Positions 1-9,900 of a stretch of DNA of 64,000 nucleotides are shown one piece after another. A program made the translations under genes and the position numbers. The stretch lies in NCBI GenBank assembly GCA_007922225.1, contig ML679958.1, positions 58,112,838 through 58,176,837 on the forward strand. Reading direction: 5' to 3'. The stretch's first letter is position 1. Every line of letters starts with the position of its first letter. A model generated the notes under the pieces. It did not search any database, was not told the origin of the DNA, and saw only the letters and a list, made by a program, of their open reading frames with translations. The stretch comes from Emydura subglobosa (lineage: Eukaryota > Chordata > Testudines > Chelidae).

Positions 1-145
1 GGCATATGCAAGGGGCTCTAGGGGGCATCAGAGCTGGCCTACAGGTACTGCTAAGGGGAAAAAAATTCCGGTAATCGTGCACGGAGGTGCACACATACCT
101 AGAATGGAAGCGACGTAAGAAAGTACTCTAAGAAGAACCTGTACT
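1..145 (-). mobile_element. DIRS-type element, terminal repeat only (runs off window)
   Basis: Read on the minus strand, this stretch follows the same order of words as the terminal repeat at 45.6-45.77 kb: a 'ttccattctaggt' block, a 'gtgcac' pair, a run of T and C followed by 'tagcagtacc', then 'ccccctagag'. It therefore looks like the right-hand inverted terminal repeat of a DIRS tyrosine-recombinase retrotransposon. The body would lie to the left of position 1. The outer edge at about 145 is approximate. No coding part is visible here. Confidence 0.6.
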
Positions 146-1047
146 ACAACTCTTGTGAGTGCAAGGTAAGAGAAAGCATCACTGAAATTATAAACAAAAT
201 CTAGTCACCTGTTTGAGGTACACTAACATGAAAAAAAATGAAACTTCCCCATACTCAACTTCCACCTCCTCACCCCCCCCCAAAAAAAATGAAAGGAAAA
301 TTTTTCACAAAAGGAATTAAGATAACTTTCCAATCCTAACTCTATTATCCATTAAAAAATACATGGATTTTTTTTTATTTGTTTTTCTTTAAGAGAACTG
401 TGGGACCACATTTAAGATTCTAACAAACAAACCTTAGCTCTTCCCATCTTACACTTATAGGTAAGGCCTCTTTATTCTACTGCTTTGTCCTAAAAGGAAG
501 TTTTTTCTTCCTTGGTTATAGCACCTGTGAAATCGAGACCAATGGAACTTCTGAGTTTTGGGTGGTCTGATTAACCTGGACTGGCACACCACAATAGCAT
601 AATTAGGCATTTCTTCCTGCAACGGATTGTCAACTTACCTTTCACATGAAGTCAGTTAGATTTGAACCAATTTGAGCATACATAATCAGATCAGAAGGGA
701 ACAAATAATTTGTGTTTGTAATTTTTCTCACCATATTCACATGTTGAAATCTGAGCCATGGGGAGGACGTGTGTTTAAGACCAGCTGCCTAGTGTAGGAG
801 ATGGACCTTGCTATTATGAGCTGATTAAAGCAAGCAGACACATACTAGACTCCATTACAAGATTTAGGAAGATCTTCCTTTCGGAGGAGTTAGCCACATC
901 ACATTTACACATGCAATAGTTACAGCTCTTACTCAGGAAACTTCCTTCAACATTAACAACTTCACCAATTAACGTCCTGCCTCAAACCTTCCAATTTTGA
1001 AGGACAATGATAGAGAAGGTAATAATGTGACAATTCCAGCTACACAG
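146..1047. other. Unassigned AT-rich DNA
   Basis: No recognisable gene or repeat. Short homopolymer runs of A, C and T occur near 230-380. Frames are short and interrupted on both strands. Confidence 0.5.
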
Positions 1048-1313
1048 AGGGTATATCTACACTGCAATTCAAAACCCACCGATGCCAGCTGACTTGGGCT
1101 AAGGGGCTGTTTAATTCTGAGGTAGATGTTCCAGCTCAGGCTGCAGCCTCAGATCTGTGACCCTTCCACCTAGCAGGGTACTAAGAGCCTTGGCTCCAGC
1201 GCAAGCCCGAAGTCTATATTACAATTAAACAGCCCCTCAGCTCACGTCTCACGAGCTCGAGTCAGCTGGCATTGGTCAGCCATGGGCATCTAAATGCAGC
1301 AAAGACATACTCT
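1048..1313. repeat. MITE with long inverted arms
   Basis: The two halves are imperfect inverted copies of one another. The left arm has 'gccagctgactt' then 'aggggctgtttaatt'; the right arm has 'aattaaacagcccct' then 'gagtcagctggc'. The outer ends pair as agggtatatc with gacatactct. This is the form of a non-autonomous DNA transposon of a Harbinger-like or similar family common in turtles. No coding capacity. The superfamily is uncertain because the flanking duplication is not clear. Confidence 0.6.
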
Positions 1314-2296
1314 TAGAGTTCAGAAATATTTAACCCCTCCTCAACACAGCTGTTTATATTTTTTAAATATTCATGAAAGTGACCCTTTTTCAAAAACAAA
1401 ATTAAAATTGTAATTTTTAAAATTAAAACCAAAAACTTTGTTTCTTTTTTGACTTCCTCCTTTGCTCAACAGCAAAATCAGGAGTCAGACCGAGCATGGA
1501 ACTGGGAGTGTACGGACATCAAGGTGATTGCCTAGCAAGGGTTAAAGGTAAGTCAACAGAGTTGACTTAAGTCTAGGTTGAACCTGCGAGGGATGTGGTC
1601 CAAGGTGTCCATGCTGATTATATCTATCAGCAGCCATTCACCACAAGATATTAGCTCACTTGCAAGATCTGTGGAGTGAATGAAGCTCTTTCAGTGTGTT
1701 TGTTCCTTCCTTTAAGAGAAGTTCCAAAGAGTAATGTAATAAGAAGCTGCTCACCTTTCTCTAAGCTTCTCATAGTTACGGGACCTTGCAAGACCATATA
1801 TATCTATGACATTGCTAAAGCACCTATCCCACCTTGCTGCCTAAGTTACCAGTATTACCACTCCTGTTCATACTAAATGAAACCACTCTAAAAGATGTGT
1901 GATATTTAGGACTTACAATGTCATCAATGTATCAGGATATTCAGCTCCATGTCTCCTTTTTCCTTCAGATTTTACAGTTTCAATACTCTTACCCAGTATT
2001 TGAGACAGGCAGCTGGATGAAGGTGAACTGCCTGAAGTGTCTGCTCACATTGTTATTCAGACCCAGAATACACAAAATTTGAATGCCAGCTGTAATTTCT
2101 GTATCTGAAATTCAGACAAGCAATCCTTCTCCATCTCTTTAACAAACAAGCTAACTAAATACAAATATATTCATCAATGCAACATTACTTTTGAGATTTT
2201 ACATGCACAAAAGCTTCTACAGCAACTGCAATACTGTATTGTGTGTGTTTGTGTAATATGGCCCCATTTAATCAACATTTGTTTATACTCCTAAGA

Positions 2297-2436
2297 TAGT
2301 GGTTTTCAACCTGTGGTCCATAGACCCCTGCGGGTCCACAGACTATGTCTGAGATTTCCAAAGGGGACTTCGCCTTCACTTGAATTCTTTTTAGGGGTCC
2401 ACTACTGGGGGAGGGGTGTGTGTGTGAAAACTACTG
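2297..2436. mobile_element. hAT-type MITE with perfect 8-bp TSD
   Basis: A 140-bp element starts tagtggttttcaacc and ends gaaaactactg, giving matching terminal inverted repeats (TAGTGGTTTTCA and CAGTAGTTTTCA). It is flanked by an exact 8-bp direct repeat, tcctaaga, at 2289-2296 and 2437-2444. An 8-bp duplication with CAGTGGTTYTCAA-like ends is diagnostic of hAT transposons. The element has no room for a transposase and must have been moved in trans. Confidence 0.85.
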
Positions 2437-2624
2437 TCCTAAGAGATTTCAAAGTCATGCAAGTTGTTTTTTGAGGCCAAGCAGAATTTATGTGTTTTTT
2501 TTAACCATGTTCAGGAATTAATGTTTCCGGGGTGGGGGTGAGGATGTGAGAGAGAGAGACAAAGACAAAAATGCCAACACCTCCCCCTTAAAAAAAGTGG
2601 AACAAACAAGATTTTGCCAACCGT

Positions 2625-2790
2625 TGCCCTGATCACTCTGCTTGTATGTTATATTCCTTTCCCTTGCTGTCTATCTTGTCCACTTGATTTGTAAGTTCTG
2701 CAGGACAGAACCATCTCTTCTATGTTTGTGTGACAGCTAGCACAATGGAGCCCCAGTCTTGCATTTTAGAACTGATGCACAACCAACAGA
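2625..2790 (+). repeat. L3/CR1-like ancient LINE 3' end fragment
   Basis: The words 'tgtctatcttgtcc', 'gatttgtaagttctgcagg', 'cagaaccatctctt' and 'ctagcacaatggagcccc' occur in the order typical of the old amniote L3-like 3' end (signature 'ttgtaagctctttggggcaggga' in spirit). The copy is heavily diverged and non-coding. Confidence 0.55.
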
Positions 2791-3435
2791 TTTCAGGGCT
2801 CTGAAGGCACTATTAATCAAATATGCTGATTTGTTTAGTAAGGTTATATAAAATAACTAGATAAGGAAATAGAAATAATGGGAAATAAGATAAAATAAGA
2901 CTATGGCTTTCATAAAAGGATTTGAAGCATTCACAAACAGAGTTGAGTCTTTCTACAATGAACAATATCAGTGTTCCACCATGAATGTTTCAGCCACATC
3001 AGCTGATGTGCACTGATCATATAGATGTATTATCTTTTAAAGGCTCATTGCTACTTGAAGTAAGGTTTAGTTTTCTTATCTCAAGAACATGTAGCTGATC
3101 CAACACATTCTATATTTATAAAGGACTTTTCTATTTTTATTATACCCAGGCATGAATTCCTAGGTCCTTAAGGATATAGATTTTATTTTTGTATTTCTCT
3201 ACATCCATCTACATTGGGCGGATACACAAAATTTATTTCAGAAAAGGAGACAGTCACAATCTTCAATTTTTCTGTTTGCTTAGGTAACAAAATGGGGAAG
3301 TTTTAAAAGTAAGTCATTTCCTGTCAAAGTATTCTCTGTGAAGGCCCTTGATGCCGATATTCACTTTCACTCCATCCAAAGGAGCTCGTATTTGTTATCC
3401 TTCCAGAAAAGGTCCCTCTTTTTAAACCAGGAATT

Positions 3436-3527
3436 TGGGCTTCAATCTCGCAACCTTTATTTATGAGGCCAGGTCTGTTGAAGTCAATGGAACTTCACAT
3501 ATAAGTAAGGGCTACAGGATCAGGGCC
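3436..3527. repeat. Short palindromic MITE
   Basis: The left end gggcttcaatctcgcaacc is an imperfect inverted copy of the right end gggctacaggatcagggcc, with 'gaagtcaatggaacttc' at the centre. This is the common turtle 'aggatcagggcc' palindrome family. Non-coding. Confidence 0.5.
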
Positions 3528-3705
3528 TAGAATAGGATTGTGTGGAGAGACTGCAGGCTCTTATTGTATTTTATAGAAGTGATGTGGTTTATCTTGAGAG
3601 CAGTTCATTATTAAGGGTGTTGAGCAATTTTGTTGTATTTACTGTGATCCTTAATACTATATAAGAGTATCCACAGCAAATGCACCCGCTTACACTTTTG
3701 CAAAC

Positions 3706-3936
3706 TGAAAGAACAAAAACTGAAGGAAGAAGAAGAGCTGTGAAGATGGAGGAGGCGAGGAAAGAAGGCAGGAAGGAAAGTCAAAGGAAAAAAGAGGGCA
3801 GGAGACAGACTAAATTGGGGAAGGAAGAGAGAAAAGGAGGTGAGTGAGGAAGAAACAACGGGTGGGAATGGGAGGGAGAACGGGAGAGAGGCAAAGAACT
3901 GCAGGAGAAAAAAATGTTCAAGGGAAGGTGAAAACA
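3706..3936. repeat. Polypurine (GA-rich) tract
   Basis: About 230 bp of almost pure A and G on the plus strand with rare pyrimidine breaks. The opposite strand is C/T-rich and so nearly free of stop codons. This explains a 158-codon open frame on the minus strand (3611-4087), whose product would be almost entirely Ser, Phe, Leu and Pro. I regard that frame as a composition artefact. Confidence 0.7.
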
Positions 3937-4267
3937 GAAAAGCGGTAGGGAGAAAACACGTGGAAAGCAAACTCTGCCAAAATATATAAAAAGGGAATGA
4001 AACTCCTCCCTCTATCCTTGACTTAGGTGAGCATTGCCCCCCACTCTTCCTCGGCTGGTGTGGTAAGTGCTCCCCTTCCTGCTTCAATGTACTTTACTCA
4101 CTGGCTGCCAGGATGTAGCATGACATGACATGGCAGAAGAAAAGATGGTATATTTTACAATCAGAATTGAATGCTGAATATAAAAATATAGCCCAGTAGG
4201 TAAATTAGTTACTCAGACCATTTTATAGTACTAAACAAACGAACAACTGTCTCAGAAATTAAATCAA

Positions 4268-4502
4268 GGCCTCGCCTACATTAGACCTTTTTTCCCTCAG
4301 AACCCTTCAGCATTGCTACCACTAGTGCACTCTACCATTGTAGCAACAGTGGGAGCACCAGAGTTGACACTCACTAGCGCCTGCTGCTGTTTGAACTGTC
4401 ATGTGGCCAAAAAACAGTCTACACTACTTCTTCCGCAGATGTAATTGAATCAGTGGTAGCAATGGTGGGAAATTTTGAGGAATGGGTCTAGTACAGACAG
4501 CC
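4268..4502. mobile_element. Harbinger-like MITE
   Basis: The ends ggcctcgcctacattagac and, on the other strand, ggctgtctgtactagacc are terminal inverted repeats resembling those of the element at 5528-5748. The interior shows further dyad symmetry ('gctaccact' and 'agtggtagc'). The flanking trinucleotides are caa and taa, so the TSD is only partly preserved. No coding capacity. Confidence 0.55.
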
Positions 4503-5382
4503 TAAAAGTATAGCAGTATTTTTATTCCTCTTTAAAATACACATTGCTCATTTTAGAGCAAGCTAGTTTTGGTCACATGTCTGCTCTTCAGCTGGCCAAC
4601 AGTGGAAACATTTAATAAGAGGACTGAAGGACAGTTCGCTGAAAAATACATCACAAATTGCATGAGGATTTCAGGTTCTAAATGCCTTTAGAAGTGTCTA
4701 TGCATTTTAAAGTTCAATGGCTTATGAATATCAATTTATCAAGTTATAAAGGTGTAAATTCTCTGTCACAAGGTGCCTGAAAACCATAGAGTATTACTTT
4801 CTCCTTCAGTGAGCAGTTCAATATCCCATCACACACGTCATGATCATGGACAGGATCACCATGTGTATGCCAAAGCTAAAAGCTGTTCAGCCACTCAATA
4901 TTTCAGTAAGGTTTGATACTTGTGGAAGCTGAATTTTCCATGTTTTATGAAGAAGACATGAACCAAGCTATAATACAAATTAAATTATTTTTTCTTCTAG
5001 GAAGCAGTTGGCAGAGTTGTATCTTTCTGGTTTATTAAAGGTATGTATAGTCTGTTAAAAATAGATAGCCAAATGTCTATCATTTCAGCCTATTGGTCTA
5101 AATTAGAAACATGTCAATAGTTTGTCCAGTCAGCACCATTCAATATTTTAATATGGGTTTGTAGTAACAAAGTTCATAATTGTTCATTACTATTATGTTG
5201 AGTTCAAAGTTTTATTTCAGCAACTGTCTTTTAAACAGGTACTATAAAAGGGTCTACTTTCATAATCTAATAGCATAACAGCATACAAAATCTATGGTAC
5301 TACTTTGGTCCCTCTTACTGTAGTATCTGAGCACTACACCATCTTTAAAGTGTTTATTCTCAACACCCCACTGAGTTAGGAA

Positions 5383-5490
5383 AATGCCATTATCCCATTT
5401 TACAGAGAGGGAATTGAGGCACAGAGAGTAAGTAGCTTGCCCAAGGTCACACAGGATGTCTGTGGCAGAAGCCAAGACTAAACATTGTCT
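5383..5490 (+). repeat. MIR/CORE-type SINE tail
   Basis: The run 'attatcccattttacagag', 'ggaattgaggcacagagag' and 'cttgcccaaggtcacacag' is the well-known conserved 3' part of MIR-like tRNA-derived SINEs found across amniotes. It is a fragment; no A/B box promoter part is recognised upstream. A minus-strand open frame (5260-5475) crosses it and is not a gene. Confidence 0.8.
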
Positions 5491-5527
5491 TGTTCTCCTT
5501 TTACTGCCACTAGTTAATAAAAACTAA

Positions 5528-5748
5528 GGCAAGGTCTACACTAAAGTCAATTCAACCCAGCTACGTCACTCAAGGATGTGAAAAATCCACACACGAATGA
5601 CAGTTAAATTAACTTAATCCGCAGTGTAGACAGCAGTAGGTCAATGTAAGAATTCTTGGTGAGGTGGATTAACTACAATGACAGGAGAACCCCTCGTCAT
5701 TGCTGTATCTAGCTGAGCTGTGGTAGCAAAATAAGTGTAGACACAGCC
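5528..5748. mobile_element. Harbinger-like MITE with TAA TSD
   Basis: The left end ggcaaggtctacact and the right end, read inverted, ggctgtgtctacact form terminal inverted repeats. The trinucleotide taa flanks both sides (5525-5527 and 5749-5751), as expected for PIF/Harbinger transposons. The interior carries a second dyad around 'ggatgtgaaaaatccacac'. No coding capacity. Confidence 0.75.
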
Positions 5749-5751
5749 TAA

Positions 5752-6873
5752 ATTTTCAATCCTTATTCATGTTTACAAAAGCCAAAATTAACACCACGGA
5801 GACTTATTTTAAAAACACAAACAGCTCAAAACCAGTTATTCTTCTCTACATTACTTGTCAAGACATGAGTCTGAAGTTGGATATTTCTCCCACAAAAGAT
5901 GTCACAAACATCTTAAACAGTGTAAAGAATTCAGTTTTTTAAAAGACATTTGTGATACATAACTGTCACTGAAGCAATATAAGAACCTGAGGACCAATTG
6001 ACTTTTAAAAAGGTGATCTGCAAATTGACTTGGCAAAAATCCATTAACTTTGAAATGATATACTGAATGCCCCAAAGAGGGACACTAAGCACATAGCTGA
6101 TTTTAAAGGGTTTTTTCTTTTATATATATTGTCATCAATATTGCTTTCTGTAATTCTGAGTATATTATGTTTAATTCTAATATTAATGGGCCACACTGAC
6201 CATTTAACTTAATTCATAGCTCAGAGATTTAAAGGTAATTTACAAATGGGCATGCGCCCTTTCCTCTCACCCCAAAAATCCCTTTCAGAATTATGTTCTG
6301 AATGCTCCAAATAAAACATCTTTTTTTGTTTTTCTATATCCCAAAGTCCACATTGCCATGGATCTATAGCTTTAAATTCCCTTTCCTGATACAGTCTGTT
6401 GATGATCTAATATCTGCCACTGAACATTGTGGATAATGTACCTTGCCATCAAGGGTTTAGTTCTCAGGTCTTTCAGGTTGTTTACTTAGCAAACTGTTGC
6501 AAAAATCTGTACAGATTTTAAATAGGTTTTCAAAAATAGCATATTTCTAAACATTTACAAAACAGTATGCCCTGTTCTAAAAAATACCTGTGGTACCTGC
6601 TAGATATAGAATCCCACTTTTCAGAGCAGTTCCAGGGTACAGTATAAAGCAACCAGCAGAATGTATATTGCAACATTCCACCAAAAGGGATTGGGCAACC
6701 TAGACTTCACAAACCTGAAAAGTTAAAAACAAAAACCAACACATACATTCCAGATGATAAATCTGCTGCTTGCCTCTCTTATCAATGTTACTTGGAGACA
6801 TTCAACATTGAACTTCACAGCTTGGAATTCTTTTTATACATATTTGCAAAGAGGGGGAAAAGATACAACTAAA
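5752..6873. other. Unassigned AT-rich DNA
   Basis: No gene, RNA or clear repeat recognised. Confidence 0.5.
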
Positions 6874-6999
6874 GGGTCTGAATCTGCATTCCAGAAAAAT
6901 GTATTGATATATTACTTATTAATGGGTATAGTCACATTGAAACTAATGGGGCTATTCATGATAGTAAGCACTCACTGGTAGTGTCTGCAGATCAGGCCC
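6874..6999. repeat. Palindromic MITE fragment
   Basis: The left end gggtctgaatctgcatt pairs with the right end ctgcagatcaggccc as an imperfect inverted repeat, with 'ttgaaactaatgggg' inside. It belongs to the same 'gatcaggccc' palindrome group as 3436-3527. A 75-codon frame (6754-6981) crosses it and is not a gene. Confidence 0.5.
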
Positions 7000-9900
7000 C
7001 AGTTTTACTCAAGTGTGTTTCACCTCACTAATGCTAAAAGGTAAGAGGAACTCTCAGTAGCTCCTCGTTCAAATTCACCCTTAAATACATTTTCCAAAAC
7101 TTATTTTAAGGGTTATCCGCAAAAGATTTTGAGAGAATTGGGCTTGTACCTTTTCTTGGTTTATTTTTTATGAAGAAGGCCTGATAGCTTCCCCCCACCA
7201 AAAAATGTGTCCCCCCACCTGCAATTTGTAACCAAGGATTTAAGCCTGGTCTTTTTTTAGTTTTGCTGAAGGATCTTTTGCCGGTCTCAGAACACGGACA
7301 TTGTGAGCTCTTAACTTGAGTAAAGGGGGAAGGTATAAAGTTGCTAACAGACATTCTTTGTCCAAAATGTTAATTCGACTTTGTAGTTTAATAGATGTTA
7401 AAAAACCCCAATGTCTTTTTAAAAGATACCCTCTCTCAACTGCCCTAATTTACGCTTACAAGTACACATGCTGGTTGGATGACGATGGGGGGAAGGAAGG
7501 GGGAGTATTTTTTGCAGACATAGTTATAACAGTATAAAGGTGCCTCATGCTGGTATAGTTTATTTCTGTTCCTAAACTGGAATGAACTTTACCAGTATAA
7601 GCTTTTTAATCTCTGTATAATTGCATCCACACTTGTGGGAGGGTAGTTACTGCCACTAGCTATATTGGTAGAGTTAAAGCCCTAAGTCTTTAGGCTCTTT
7701 GATTTGTGAAGTCATAATTCACCATTTATGTAGGTACCATAAAGTCTCCTAGGGAATACAAGATCTAAATTTCTCATATTTAAAAAAAAAAAAAAAAAGC
7801 AGAAACAGCCGCCCTCACTTTTGGGGAGCAGGGGACGAGGAAGGGAAGGGAACTTTGAGGCCATTTTTCTTTGCAGGTCATCTTTAACCACCGATTGTGA
7901 TAATGACATCAGCATCACCTTATGCCTGAACTTATCCAGTGTATTATTCATGACTGAACTGTATCGTCTGTTTAATTAAAGCCTATTTGTATACCCTACC
8001 CTCCAAGCAGAGATTACATTCAATAAATATTGGTCATTAAAAAAAAGTTTTAACTTGTATCAGAAGTACATCACAACTGTTGAAGAGTCACATTCCAAAA
8101 AGGATAAGCAGGAGGGGGAAGAGCGGAAGGAGGGGAGAGGGAATAAAGTAAAATTAAATTATAACCAACTGCAGTATCTAAGATGTACAACAGCATATAC
8201 AAATCTAACAATCAGTCCAATTACAAACTTAATTATATACTAAATGAAAATAGGATACACATTTTACATCAAGAAATAAAGAGATAGTGACACTGATCAA
8301 CTAGTACACAACTGCATTTTTATGAACAAAATCATGCATTTGTCAGTAACAGAATTTCAACTTAATTGCTTTTTGATCAGCTAAAAAGGATTCTCAGAGA
8401 AGCAAATGCATTAGTCAATTAGAACAAAAATGTGCTTAGAACCTTATTTGAAATAACGTATATGCTGAATACTAAGTTACAAAGGAAATGCTCCAACAGA
8501 GACCACTCATTCCAAACTAAACCAGTGCTACATCTGACCTGCGTAGTTTATAACAGGTGTTCCTGAGCTTTTTTCAAAGCAGGGGCCATGCCTTAACAGA
8601 GTCTCTTATGAAAACCACTTCTTGTCTGTGATCAAGTATTAGGCTTTTGATAACACACTGATTACATGTAAGAGAGATTGGTCCTTTTCTCCTTTCTAAA
8701 CACTGAATATATGATTTCCAGCCACTTGCCTTCCCCCTGTATATGATGTGCAGCTATCCAATCCTCTTGTTTTCCTGCTTCTCTGAACATGGCTAGCAGC
8801 ACCAGTCTCACTAGTAACAGTATTTCCTCTACTCCTCTTATGTTGCAATAGTCTCTAGTAGAGACAGATAAGCTGGGCTCTCCTAGTTTACAGCTCCTTT
8901 TATAGTCTCCCAGTCTCTGCAATAAATAACTTGATCACTTGTAGAAGTATTTGGAAACAAGGAGGACAGCCAGCATCAAGTGATCAACCAGGTCTTCACA
9001 CACTACAGTGAGTGTTACAGGGACTACCAGTGAATCACGTACCGTACGGCTGGTCAATAGAGAACAGGGAGTTAAAAGAACTGCATATTAATACTCAAGA
9101 CAAACCGATCCTTTGAATTTCAAGAATATTTCAGTTTACAAAATCATCTATACATGCTCCATGCCCTTACAGGAGTCAAACTTAAAAAACAAAAACAAAC
9201 TGATCACATTCAAAAGTTCTAACAACCGGCCACACCCCACTTCCCCCACACACACACCCTGTTCCTCTGCAAAAAACAAAAACAAATAGAAAACCCTTAA
9301 AACCTAAATCAACTTCCTATCCTTAACCCATTCACTTCCACTCAAGTCACCCATTTGTAAAAAACCCACAATGGGAATATATTGTCAAGTGACTCTGAAA
9401 CCTGTTCTAAAAGAAAAAGCTGCATGAACTAGGGAATTTTAAAACTGCTCTAGACAAAAGCCAAGACACATATTTATGTTTAGCTTTTGGAGAAGCATCT
9501 TGCATCTAGGTGGGTACTGAAGAAAAGATATTAGCAAGTTGAAACTTCTCTATAAAGCTTGGTAGAACATCTCAGAGTTACTTTTGTATGGCATGTTGGG
9601 GTTCAGTTATAACTGGTCAAACATTTTCCATCAAAATGTGAGAGAGAGGAAACACCTTTCCTAAAAAATCAGAACCATCAAAAATATGGGAGTTTTGTTG
9701 AAAAACAATGGTTTTTCAATTAAACCCTGAAAAATATGAGAAAAATGTCAATGAAATAAACTGTTTATTGACTTTTTCATGGGGGAAGTGGTAGAGAGAG
9801 TCATTTTCTCACCAGTTCTAATTACTGTCTTCATTGTAAAACAGTTATGAGGATTGAGAAGTCCAGCCCACAAGAGAGTCAAGAAGTTCCAAAAGTTAAA

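Noticed and set aside
3611..4087. 158-codon minus-strand open frame
   Set aside because: It lies on a polypurine tract; the product would be almost only Ser, Phe, Leu and Pro, with no domain. A composition artefact.
7782..7798. A17 run considered as the poly(A) tail of a processed pseudogene
   Set aside because: No upstream coding similarity, and no flanking direct repeats found.
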